Below are positions 1 to 6,742 of a DNA stretch of 22,254 bases, piece by piece. The stretch is from positions 10,827-33,080 of the forward strand of contig DIUN01000022.1 in assembly GCA_002423025.1 (NCBI GenBank), read 5' to 3'. Source of the DNA: Sphingomonadales bacterium UBA6157 (lineage in GTDB: Bacteria > Pseudomonadota > Alphaproteobacteria > Sphingomonadales > Sphingomonadaceae). Position numbers and translations under genes: made by a program. The first letter of the stretch is position 1; each line of letters begins with the position of its first letter. The notes beneath the pieces were generated by a model. It was not told the DNA's origin and ran no database searches. It saw only the letters and a program-made list of their open reading frames with translations.

Positions 1-125
1 TGCGGGAGAGGCGACTCGCGCTCCAGCGCGGCGGGTGAGGGTGTGCCCGGCCCGGCAGAAAGAAACACCCTCACCTGGGCCGCGCCAAGGGGCGCGTCTC
101 TCGCCTCTCCCGCAAGCGGGAGAGG
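1..125. repeat. Palindromic repeat element (REP/MITE-like), nested inverted repeats
   Basis: Nested perfect inverted repeats are visible. Outer arms of 14 bp lie at 1-14 (TGCGGGAGAGGCGA) and 101-114. A second pair of 11 bp lies at 34-44 and 65-75, and a 7-bp GC pair at 26-32 and 79-85. The right outer arm also forms its own hairpin with 116-125 (CCTCTCCCGC, AA, GCGGGAGAGG). The whole stretch could therefore fold as one long hairpin or as local ones. It lies just past the stop codon of the leftward acyl-CoA ligase gene and may help end that transcript, although no T-run follows. It contains no gene. Similar GC-rich palindromes are scattered in many alphaproteobacterial genomes, which is general knowledge and not tested here. 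Confidence 0.6.
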
Positions 126-140
126 GGGGATGCTCAGTCC

Positions 141-1778
141 TTAAAGCTTCTCGCGCTTCAGCTTGATTCCGGCCTTGTCCCGATCCCAGGTGTCCGCCGT
201 GATGCCCTCGGCGCGCAGCTCGGCCTTTTGCACCTTGGCCGTGGCGGTCTTGGGCAGGTCATCGAGGATGCGGATGTAGCGCGGGATCATGAAATAGCTC
301 ATCCGCGGCTCGAGAAAGGCGATCAGTTCGGCCGGGTCGATGCTCTGCCCCGGCACCGGCGCGATCACCACCATCACGTCATCTTCTGAAAATTCGCTCG
401 GCACGCCAATGGCCGCGGCCTCGCGCACGCAGGGGTGTGCCACCAGTTCCATCTCCACTTCAAAGCTGGAGATGTTCTCGCCGCGGCGGCGGATGGCGTC
501 CTTCACGCGGTCGACAAAGTAGAAATAGCCGTCGCCATCGCGGCGGAAGGCGTCACCGGTGTGGAACCAGCCATTGGCCCAGGCCTTGGCGGTGGCTTCC
601 GGGTTCTTGTGATAGCCGCTGTTCATCGCAAACGGCCGGTCCGTCCGCACCAGCATCTCGCCGACAGCGCCAACCGGCACTTCGCAATCATGGCCATCGA
701 CCAGCCGAACCTCAACGCCGGCGCGCACCTTGCCGCAGGTGCCGGGCTTCACCGGGTTGGGCTCGGAGACGATGGGCGAGGAGATCTCGGTCATGTTGAA
801 GATGGTGTAGACATCGATGCCGAAGCGCTCGTGGAACGGCCCGGAAATCTCGGTGAGCGGCACCATGAAGGCGGCGCGGATGCTGTGCTCGCGGTCCCGC
901 GGGGAGGGCGGCGCCTTCATCAGGAAGGTCGCCATCACGCCGAGCAGGAACATTGCGGTGCAGTCCGTGGTGCGCACCACATCCCAGAAACGCTCGGTGG
1001 AGTAATTCTCCATCAGCGCGATCGAGCCGCCGCGCGCCAGCATCACGAACGGAATGCCCATGCCGCCGATGTGGAAGATCGGCATGTTGACCAGAAAGCG
1101 ATCGGCACCGGTGATGAAGTGCCAGCTGTCCGGCCCGGCATTGGTGTAGAGATGCAGGTAGGAGGAGAGCACGCCCTTCGATGGCCCGGTGGTGCCCGAG
1201 GTGTAGATGATCGCCTGGTTGTCCCAGGGTTCGATGGGCCGGGCGAGCGGCAGCAGGTCCGCCTCGTTGCCGGCAAGACTGGCGAAGGCGGCCGAGGCAA
1301 AGCGCGCCGGCGCGCTGCCCTCGCCCACCACGATCACCGTATCGATGGCGGCGGTATCCACGCCCTCCAGCCGGTCGAGCAGGCCGGCGTGGCAGACCAG
1401 CAGCCGCGCATCGGAATTGGCCAGCACATGCTCGAGCAGGCTGCCGCGATAGGCGGTGTTGAACGGCACGAACACCGCGCCGAGATAGTTGATGGCATAA
1501 AATACCAGCAGCCCCTCGCGGCCATTGGGCAGCCACACCGCCACATGGTCGCCCTGCCGTACGCCCTGCTGCTGCAGCCCGGCGGCAACGGAAATCACCT
1601 TTTCGCGCAGCTCGGCATAGGTCCAGCGGTCACCATTTTCGAACACCACATAGGTCGTGTCCGGCTGGCGCGCCGCCCAGCCATCGATGAGGTAGCGCAG
1701 CACGCAGGTCTCGCGGCCCGGCACACGCGGGTCGCTGTGGCCGCGCGCATCCATGGCGGCATCCGTGCTTGCTGTCAT
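141..1778 (-). CDS. AMP-forming acyl-CoA ligase (CaiC-like)
   Basis: This 545-residue protein of the ANL superfamily activates a carboxylic acid with ATP and joins it to CoA through an acyl-adenylate. The P-loop YTSGTTGPSKGV lies near residues 192-203. Downstream are the NMTEISSP motif, the GWFHTGD and DRVKDAIRRRGENISSFEVE hinge region, and the C-terminal catalytic lysine context LPKTATAKVQK. The start is taken at the ATG ending at 1778 (MTASTDAAM). An in-frame upstream ATG at 1853 would place the start inside the promoter and palindrome seen at 1794-1847. It is the third gene of a same-strand set with a dehydrogenase and a TetR regulator, which suggests an inducible catabolic route for an alcohol or acid. 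The substrate cannot be read from the sequence. The family call is firm; the CaiC likeness rests on overall appearance. Confidence 0.88.
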   Translation of the reverse strand: MTASTDAAMDARGHSDPRVPGRETCVLRYLIDGWAARQPDTTYVVFENGDRWTYAELREKVISVAAGLQQQGVRQGDHVAVWLPNGREGLLVFYAINYLGAVFVPFNTAYRGSLLEHVLANSDARLLVCHAGLLDRLEGVDTAAIDTVIVVGEGSAPARFASAAFASLAGNEADLLPLARPIEPWDNQAIIYTSGTTGPSKGVLSSYLHLYTNAGPDSWHFITGADRFLVNMPIFHIGGMGIPFVMLARGGSIALMENYSTERFWDVVRTTDCTAMFLLGVMATFLMKAPPSPRDREHSIRAAFMVPLTEISGPFHERFGIDVYTIFNMTEISSPIVSEPNPVKPGTCGKVRAGVEVRLVDGHDCEVPVGAVGEMLVRTDRPFAMNSGYHKNPEATAKAWANGWFHTGDAFRRDGDGYFYFVDRVKDAIRRRGENISSFEVEMELVAHPCVREAAAIGVPSEFSEDDVMVVIAPVPGQSIDPAELIAFLEPRMSYFMIPRYIRILDDLPKTATAKVQKAELRAEGITADTWDRDKAGIKLKREKL

Positions 1779-1793
1779 CGATCCAACCCCTGC

Positions 1794-1807
1794 GTAGAAT
1801 TTTCTAC
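1794..1807. promoter_or_regulatory. Candidate TetR operator, GTAGAA-TT-TTCTAC
   Basis: A 14-bp inverted repeat (GTAGAATTTTCTAC) with perfect 6-bp arms lies between the TetR gene and the acyl-CoA ligase start. It begins about 11 bases past the candidate -10 element, so a bound repressor would sit over the transcription start. A 10-of-14 match lies at 3827-3840, over the candidate promoter of the dehydrogenase gene at the head of the operon. Palindrome and position are seen; binding by the neighbouring TetR protein is inferred. Confidence 0.45.
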
Positions 1808-1818
1808 TTGCGGGGATT

Positions 1819-1847
1819 AATCTACCGATATGCTCCGATATCGGCAA
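1819..1847 (-). promoter_or_regulatory. Candidate sigma-70 promoter of the acyl-CoA ligase gene
   Basis: Read leftward, TTGCCG (1842-1847) is followed after exactly 17 bases by TAGATT (1819-1824). The spacer holds the 10-bp palindrome CCGATATCGG (1835-1844, overlapping the -35) and a direct repeat of ATATCGG. This would let the ligase be transcribed separately from the upstream dehydrogenase and regulator genes. The hexamers are only moderate matches. Confidence 0.4.
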
Positions 1848-1894
1848 TGCCAAAGCGCAGCCCGGAGCGACAAAATCGCTCTCGCCGCTGCCCT

Positions 1895-2539
1895 CTAGCC
1901 GCGCTTTTTCGCCACGATCTTCATGATGATGCTGATCGCATCCATCACCACTTCCGTGGCGGACCAGCGGCCGCCCTCATGGTACCAGTTGGCGATCCAG
2001 CTGAGCAGCCCGCTGATCCAGATGGCGGTGCGCGAGGCATCCTCGAACTCGAATTCGCCGCGGTCCTTGCCCATCGCCAGCAGCGTGGAAAGCCGGGTAT
2101 CGAAGCGGTGGCGCAACTCGCGGATGCGGCGCGCATCATCGGGGTCGAGGCTCTTTTCCTCGCTGATATAGACGCTGATGTAGCGCTGGTTCTCGATGAT
2201 GATCCGCGCCACCCGCTCCACCACCATCTTCAGCTGCTCGGTGGCGCTGCCCTCCACTGCCAGCGCCTCATCGAGCGCGGTGAGCGAGAGCTGGATGCCG
2301 GTCTGGCAGATCTCGGAGAGCAGCTCGCTCTTGTTGCGATAGTAGGAATAGATGAACGGCTTGGTGACATTCAGCTGCTCGGCGACGGCATCGAGCGTCG
2401 TCGCCTCATAGCCATGCAGGAAGAACAGGTGGCTGGCCTCCTCGATGATGCGCCGTCGCTTGTAGGCGGCCACCTCGGATTTCAGCGCTGTCGGCTTGCG
2501 GGCCGCTGTCCGGCGCTCAAGCGCTGGGCGGTCAGGCAC
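1895..2539 (-). CDS. TetR/AcrR-family transcriptional regulator
   Basis: This 214-residue protein has the classic TetR layout. A basic N-terminal arm leads into a helix-turn-helix near residues 30-75 (IIEEASHLFFLHGYEATTLD, then VAEQLNVTKPFIYSYYRNKSELL). A helical ligand-binding and dimerisation domain follows, with the WI.GLLSWIANWY segment typical of the C-terminal half. Members usually repress neighbouring genes until a small ligand, often an acyl-CoA or aromatic compound, binds. The gene starts 53 bases after the dehydrogenase stop and ends 116 bases before the ligase start, all on the same strand, so it probably controls this cluster. The palindrome at 1794-1807 is the best operator candidate. 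The N-terminus is uncertain because the first 20 residues precede the conserved domain. Confidence 0.9.
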   Translation of the reverse strand: MPDRPALERRTAARKPTALKSEVAAYKRRRIIEEASHLFFLHGYEATTLDAVAEQLNVTKPFIYSYYRNKSELLSEICQTGIQLSLTALDEALAVEGSATEQLKMVVERVARIIIENQRYISVYISEEKSLDPDDARRIRELRHRFDTRLSTLLAMGKDRGEFEFEDASRTAIWISGLLSWIANWYHEGGRWSATEVVMDAISIIMKIVAKKRG

Positions 2540-2592
2540 GGGCGGGCTTTCGCAACTGCATCATGGCACCGGCATAGGGCCGGGCGGCGGCG

Positions 2593-3768
2593 CTAGACAA
2601 GCGCCGTCCGCAAGATCGTCATCACATCCTCGGCCCCGGTGATCGGCCGCGGGTTGGTGCGGCCCCAGAAATCCTCCAGCGTATATTCGGCGATCAGTGG
2701 CAGCTGGTTCTCCGAAACGCCGACATCGCCGAGCGAGCGCGGCATGCCCAGCCCGCGAATCAGCTTGTCGAGCAGCACCGAGGCGGGCTGCGTGGCATCC
2801 CCCAGGCAGGCGCTGATCCGCACCTGGCGATGGGCGTTGACGCTGGCGTTCCAGGCCTGGACGAAGGGCGACATGACGCAGCTGGTGTGGCCGTGCGGCA
2901 CGTCGCAGGTGCCGCCGAGCACATGGCCGATGGCGTGGCTGGCGCCCATCGGCACCCCGGCGATGATCGGGATCATCGATTGCCAGGCGCCGATCTGGCA
3001 CTTGAGCCGGGCCTCCAGGTCGCTCGGGTCCGCCTTGACGCGCGGCAGCCCCTCGGCGAGCAGGCGCAGCGCCGAATCGGCGATGCCATCGGCAAAATCA
3101 TTGGATTGCAGCGAGCCCAGCGTCTCGGTGGCATGGTCCACGGCGCGCACGCCGGTGGAGAGCCACAGCCACTCGGGCGTGTGCACCGTGATCGCCGGGT
3201 CCAGCACCACGCACACCGGCACCATCAGCCGCGTCGCATAGCCCTGCTTGAGCTTGATGCGCTCGTCCGTGGCGCCCGAAAGCGGGTTGAACTCGCCGCC
3301 GGAGAGCGTTGTCGGCACGCAGATGGTGCGCACGTCTGGCCCTTCGAACACCGGCTGCACCACCGTGCCATCGGCCTCGACATAGGTCCGATAGGCATCG
3401 AAGCCCTCGATGGTGGTGATGTCATGCTTGAGGCAGATGGTGACGATCTTGCCGGCGTCCGTCACCGAGCCGCCGCCGACGGTGACAACCAGATCGGTGT
3501 TCACGGCGCGCGCCGCAGCGGCTGCGGCCAGCACATCGGAGCGCGGCGCATTGGGGCGGATGCCATGGTGGGTGGCAGCGTGGCGGCTGCCCAGCGCCTT
3601 TTCGATTCGGGCGATCTCATCGGTCTTCAGCGCCAGGAAGCTGCTGGCGAGGATGAAGACGCGGGTGGCGCCAAGCCGCTCGGCCTCGGAGGCCACGGCC
3701 TCTGCCGTGGGCGTGCCAAGGGTGACACGCTCGGTTGCGGTCAGGACCACTTCGGATGGCTGGATCAT
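2593..3768 (-). CDS. Iron-containing-ADH-fold dehydrogenase (maleylacetate-reductase-like)
   Basis: This 391-residue protein belongs to the group III (Fe-ADH) superfamily, whose members are NAD(P)-dependent alcohol dehydrogenases or maleylacetate reductases. The nucleotide-binding GGGSVTDAGK lies near residue 98, and PTTLSGGEFNPLSG follows. In the metal-site region, His278, His282 and His292 (SHAIGH, then DVPHGH) are present. The canonical metal-ligand Asp of the D-x-x-x-H motif is an Arg here (R208-A-V-D-H212), with an Asp directly before the His instead. Loss of that Asp is known in maleylacetate reductases, which need no metal, so the enzyme may work without iron. The start is the ATG at 3768, preceded by GGAG eight bases upstream; an in-frame TTG two codons earlier is less likely. 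It heads the operon with the TetR and CoA-ligase genes. The substrate is unknown. Confidence 0.85.
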   Translation of the reverse strand: MIQPSEVVLTATERVTLGTPTAEAVASEAERLGATRVFILASSFLALKTDEIARIEKALGSRHAATHHGIRPNAPRSDVLAAAAAARAVNTDLVVTVGGGSVTDAGKIVTICLKHDITTIEGFDAYRTYVEADGTVVQPVFEGPDVRTICVPTTLSGGEFNPLSGATDERIKLKQGYATRLMVPVCVVLDPAITVHTPEWLWLSTGVRAVDHATETLGSLQSNDFADGIADSALRLLAEGLPRVKADPSDLEARLKCQIGAWQSMIPIIAGVPMGASHAIGHVLGGTCDVPHGHTSCVMSPFVQAWNASVNAHRQVRISACLGDATQPASVLLDKLIRGLGMPRSLGDVGVSENQLPLIAEYTLEDFWGRTNPRPITGAEDVMTILRTALV

Positions 3769-3823
3769 GCTCAAATCTCCCCGTTCGCGGCGCGCTTGCG
3801 GCGCCTGCTGCTCTCGCTACCGG

Positions 3824-3851
3824 ACAGTAGAGAAATCCATGACACGGTCAA
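3824..3851 (-). promoter_or_regulatory. Candidate promoter of the dehydrogenase-tetR-ligase operon
   Basis: Read leftward, TTGACC (3846-3851) is followed after 16 bases by TACTGT (3824-3829). A 10-of-14 match to the palindrome at 1794-1807 covers 3827-3840, overlapping the -10 and the spacer, as expected for a repressor site. The -35 is good and the -10 weak. Confidence 0.35.
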
Positions 3852-3887
3852 ATAAAAGCGACAGGTTCGGGCGGGCCGGCAAGCGGC

Positions 3888-3916
3888 TTGCCTCGCGCCC
3901 GGCATCGGCATAGGCA
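3888..3916 (+). promoter_or_regulatory. Candidate promoter for the cobalamin riboswitch transcript
   Basis: TTGCCT (3888-3893), a 17-base spacer and TAGGCA (3911-3916) would start the RNA at about 3923, just at the first stem of the riboswitch. A 15-bp palindrome (GGCAAGC, G, GCTTGCC; 3878-3892) overlaps the -35. The position is convincing, but the -10 hexamer is poor. Confidence 0.3.
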
Positions 3917-3920
3917 AGGC

Positions 3921-4103
3921 CTGCGACAGGTTCCCGGAGACGGGAATAATAGGGAATCCGGAACACAGGCCCGCCTGTGCATCCGGAGCTGTCCCCGCAA
4001 CTGTGACCGGCGAGCGCTCGCCCCATCACGCCACTGGCTGCTTGCAGCCGGGAAGGCGGGGCGAGCCTGATGACCCGGGAGCCAGGAGACCTGCCTGTCG
4101 CAG
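3921..4103 (+). ncRNA. Cobalamin (adenosylcobalamin-type) riboswitch
   Basis: The closing stem P1 is a perfect 10-bp pairing of CTGCGACAGG (3921-3930) with 4094-4103. Inside are the conserved core segments of the class: GGGAAtCCGG near 3952, AGCTGTCCCCGCAACTGTGA at 3987-4006, GCCACTGG near 4030, GGGAAGGCG near 4050, GATGACCCGGGAG near 4069, and the B12 box AGCCAGGAGACCTGCCT at 4080-4096. It sits directly upstream of the btuFCD-like genes. In this family, ligand binding lowers expression of downstream transport or synthesis genes. No T-run terminator follows. A short hairpin at 4139-4152 (CGAGGC, AA, GCCTCG) lies before the ribosome site, so control of translation is more likely than attenuation; that part is inference. 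Confidence 0.95.
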
Positions 4104-4182
4104 TCGGTCCTTTGCGCGGACGGGGTGTTCAGCGTGATCGAGGCAAGCCTCGCGTGACGACACTGGAAGGAAGGTGCCGCGC

Positions 4183-5010
4183 GTGAGGGGTTTGCCCCGT
4201 TTCACTGTCTGCAAGCCTGTGCTGGCACTTGTGCTGGCGCTGCTGCCTGCGGCTGTCACGGCGGCGCCGCGCATCGTCTCGATCAACCCCTGTGTCGATG
4301 CCATCCTGATGCAGGTGGCCGATCCCGAACAACTCGCCGCCATCAGCCATTATTCCCAGGATGCCCGTGCCACCTCGATTCCGCTGGCGCAGGCCCGGCG
4401 CTTCAAGGGCATCGGGGACAGCGCCGAGGAAGTGGTGGCGCTGGCGCCCGATCTGGTGATCGCCGGCGGCCATGTCGCGCCCGCCACCGTGGCGGCGCTG
4501 CGGCGGATGAACATCGCGCTGCTGCAGGTGGGCGTGCCGGCCAGCATCGCCGAGAGCCTGGCGCAGGTGCGCCGCATCGCCGCCGCCGCCGGCCATCCCG
4601 AGCGCGGCGCTGCGCTGGCGGCGCGGATCGCGGCGGCCGTGGCGGTGGCCCGGCCGGGCGCACAGGCCCCCGTACCCGCGCTGATCTGGCAGGGCGGCGG
4701 CCTGGTGCCCGGCACCGGAACGCTGGCCGATGAGCTGCTGGCGGTGAGCGGCTTTCGCAACATGAGCGCCGCCTATGGCCTGCGCATGTGGGATGTGCTG
4801 CCCCTGGAACCGCTGGTCGCCCGGCCGCCGCGTGTGCTGCTGTCCTCAGGCGGGGCAGGGGCGGAGGACCGCATGCTGGCCCATCCGGTGCTGCGCGGGC
4901 TGGCCGGGCAGGTCAGCATCCGCGCGTTTCCGCAGGCGCTGCTGCAATGCGGCGGCCCCACCATCATCGCCGCCACCGCCCGGCTGGCGCAGGTGCGGCG
5001 CGGGCTGTGA
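4183..5010 (+). CDS. btuF: Cobalamin ABC transporter substrate-binding protein (BtuF-like)
   Basis: This periplasmic binding protein of 275 residues belongs to the helical-backbone (BtuF/FecB) family. A signal peptide with a hydrophobic core (residues about 8-22) ends near AVTAA. It is followed by RIVSINPCVDAILMQVADPEQLAAISHY, then AEEVVALAPDLVIAGG, which form the usual first lobe, and a second lobe with GGPTIIAATARLAQVR at the end. The GTG at 4183 is chosen because AAGGAAGG lies eight bases upstream; a GTG at 4174 is too close to that site. The cobalamin riboswitch just upstream points to B12 or another corrinoid as ligand. The gene overlaps the permease gene by four bases (GTGA). There is no TonB-dependent outer-membrane receptor gene in the window. 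Confidence 0.85.
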   Translation: MRGLPRFTVCKPVLALVLALLPAAVTAAPRIVSINPCVDAILMQVADPEQLAAISHYSQDARATSIPLAQARRFKGIGDSAEEVVALAPDLVIAGGHVAPATVAALRRMNIALLQVGVPASIAESLAQVRRIAAAAGHPERGAALAARIAAAVAVARPGAQAPVPALIWQGGGLVPGTGTLADELLAVSGFRNMSAAYGLRMWDVLPLEPLVARPPRVLLSSGGAGAEDRMLAHPVLRGLAGQVSIRAFPQALLQCGGPTIIAATARLAQVRRGL

Positions 5011-5969
5011 GCGCGCGGCTCCCCCTGGTGCTGCTTGCGCTGCTGGTGCTGGCGATGCTGGCCTCGCTGTTTGCCGGCAAGGTCTGGCTGCCGCTGGCAG
5101 CGTTCACCCCCGATGATCCGCGCTGGCTGATCATCGCCGAGTTGCGGCTGCCGCGCACGCTGCTCGCCGCCATCGTCGGCGCCGGGCTGGGCCTCTCGGG
5201 CGCGGCGATGCAGGGCTATCTGCGCAATCCGTTGGCTGATCCGGGGCTGTTCGGCGTTTCGGCGGGGGCGGCGCTGGGCGCGGTATTGTCGCTGTTTCTC
5301 GGCATGGCGACGGTGTGGCTGCTGCCGGCCTTTGCGCTGGCTGGCGCGGCCATTGCCATGGCGCTGCTGGCGCTGCTCGCCGGCCGCTCGGGCAGCCTGC
5401 TGGTGTTCACGCTGGCCGGGGTCATCATCTCCAGCGTCGCCGGCTCGCTCACGGCGCTGGCGATCAGCCTTGCCCCCACGCCCTTCGCCACGGCGCAGAT
5501 CGTCACCTGGCTGATGGGCGCGCTCACCGATCGCAGCTGGGCCGATGTGGCGATGGCGGCGCCGCTCATCCTCGTAGGCGCCGCGCTGCTGGCGCTCACC
5601 GGCCGCAGCCTGGATGCGCTGACGCTCGGCGAGCCGGCGGCGCGCTCGATGGGCGTCAACCCGCTGCGCCTGCAGGCCGCCATCGTGCTCGGCGTCGGCC
5701 TGTGCGTTGGCGCGTCCGTCGCGGCGGCGGGCATCATCGGCTTTGTCGGGCTGATGGTGCCCCATATCGTCCGGCCGTTCGCAGGCCATCGCCCGTCCGC
5801 CGTGCTGCTGCCCTCGGCGCTGGCCGGGGCGCTGCTGCTGGTGGCGGCGGACAGCCTGGTCCGGCTTGCCCCGATGGCCAGCGAGCTGCGGCTCGGCATC
5901 GCCATGTCGATGCTCGGCGGGCCGTTCTTCCTGCTGCTGTTGCTGCGCATGCGGCGGCGGCTGGCATGA
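5007..5969 (+). CDS. btuC: Cobalamin ABC transporter permease (BtuC/FecCD family)
   Basis: This inner-membrane permease of 320 residues has the roughly ten hydrophobic helices of the FecCD family. Landmarks are LRLPRTLLAAIVGAGLGLSG with MQGYLRNPLADPGLFGVSAGA, the GALTDRSW loop, the coupling helix LGEPAARSMGVNP that contacts the ATPase, and the final GIIGFVGLMVPHIVR segment. The start is the GTG at 5007, which overlaps the btuF stop (GTGA), so the genes are translationally coupled. The end overlaps the ATPase start (ATGA). Two copies would form the channel together with two BtuD-like subunits. The family is shared with ferric-siderophore and haem importers, and the B12 assignment comes from the riboswitch. 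Confidence 0.9.
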   Translation: MSARLPLVLLALLVLAMLASLFAGKVWLPLAAFTPDDPRWLIIAELRLPRTLLAAIVGAGLGLSGAAMQGYLRNPLADPGLFGVSAGAALGAVLSLFLGMATVWLLPAFALAGAAIAMALLALLAGRSGSLLVFTLAGVIISSVAGSLTALAISLAPTPFATAQIVTWLMGALTDRSWADVAMAAPLILVGAALLALTGRSLDALTLGEPAARSMGVNPLRLQAAIVLGVGLCVGASVAAAGIIGFVGLMVPHIVRPFAGHRPSAVLLPSALAGALLLVAADSLVRLAPMASELRLGIAMSMLGGPFFLLLLLRMRRRLA

Positions 5970-6739
5970 GCGCGCTGGCAGCCGAATCCCTCGCGCTGCG
6001 GCTTGGCGAAACCCAGGCCCTTGCTGGCGTGAGCGCCGCCTTCGCGCCGGGCCGCATCACCGCCGTGCTTGGCCCGAATGGTGCCGGAAAATCCAGTTTG
6101 CTCGCCTGCCTCGCCGGTATGCGGGTGCCCGATAGCGGCCGTGTCACCCTTGGCGGCTCCCCGCGCACCGCTTTTCACCCGCAAGATCTCGCCCGCCGCA
6201 TCGGCTTCCTGCCGCAGGATGGCGAGGTGCACTGGGATATCGATGTCGCAACGCTCGTCGGCCTCGGCCGCTTCCCGCATCGCGGCCGCTGGGGGGAGAA
6301 CGCCGAGGACCGCGCCGCCACCGCCGCCGCGATGGTCGCCACCGATGTCGCGCATCTCGCCGGCCGGGTGGTCAACACGCTCTCCGGCGGCGAGCGCGGC
6401 CGGGCGCTGCTGGCGCGGGTGCTCGCCGGCACGCCGCAATGGCTGCTCGCCGATGAGCCGCTGGCCAGCCTCGATCCGGCGCATCAGCTCGATGTGCTGG
6501 CCTGCCTGCGCGCCGTGGCCCAGGGCGGCGCCGGCGTGATCGTGGTGGTGCATGATCTCAACCACGCAGCACGGCTCGCCGATGATGTGCTGCTGATGCG
6601 CGACGGCCGCATCGTGGCGCACGGGCCACCGGCGCAGGTGCTCACCCCGGCGCTGATCGGGCAGACCTATGGCGTGGCGGTGCACATGGGCGAAACCCCG
6701 GATGGCCTGCCCTTCATCATCACCACGGCGAGGCGCTAG
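5966..6739 (+). CDS. btuD: Cobalamin ABC transporter ATP-binding protein (BtuD-like)
   Basis: This 257-residue ABC ATPase powers corrinoid import with the BtuC-like permease. It has Walker A GPNGAGKSS near residue 34, the Q-loop FLPQDGEVHW, the signature LSGGERGRALLARVLAG, Walker B WLLADEPLASLDP and the H-loop VVVHDLNHAARL. The ATG at 5966 overlaps the permease stop, as usual in such operons. It is the last gene of the riboswitch-controlled set. Its stop lies three bases from the stop of the convergent peptidase gene, with no visible terminator between them. Confidence 0.9.
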   Translation: MSALAAESLALRLGETQALAGVSAAFAPGRITAVLGPNGAGKSSLLACLAGMRVPDSGRVTLGGSPRTAFHPQDLARRIGFLPQDGEVHWDIDVATLVGLGRFPHRGRWGENAEDRAATAAAMVATDVAHLAGRVVNTLSGGERGRALLARVLAGTPQWLLADEPLASLDPAHQLDVLACLRAVAQGGAGVIVVVHDLNHAARLADDVLLMRDGRIVAHGPPAQVLTPALIGQTYGVAVHMGETPDGLPFIITTARR

Positions 6740-6742
6740 GCC

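Noticed and set aside
435..1820. Plus-strand open frame opposite the acyl-CoA ligase
   Set aside because: It mirrors a well-supported gene, shows no recognisable motif and has no ribosome site.
2830..3855. Plus-strand open frame opposite the dehydrogenase
   Set aside because: Antisense shadow of the Fe-ADH-fold gene, with no motif; its end runs into the intergenic region.
5216..6685. Minus-strand open frame opposite btuC and btuD
   Set aside because: Antisense to two genes with full family motifs; low-complexity Ala/Arg/Ser content.
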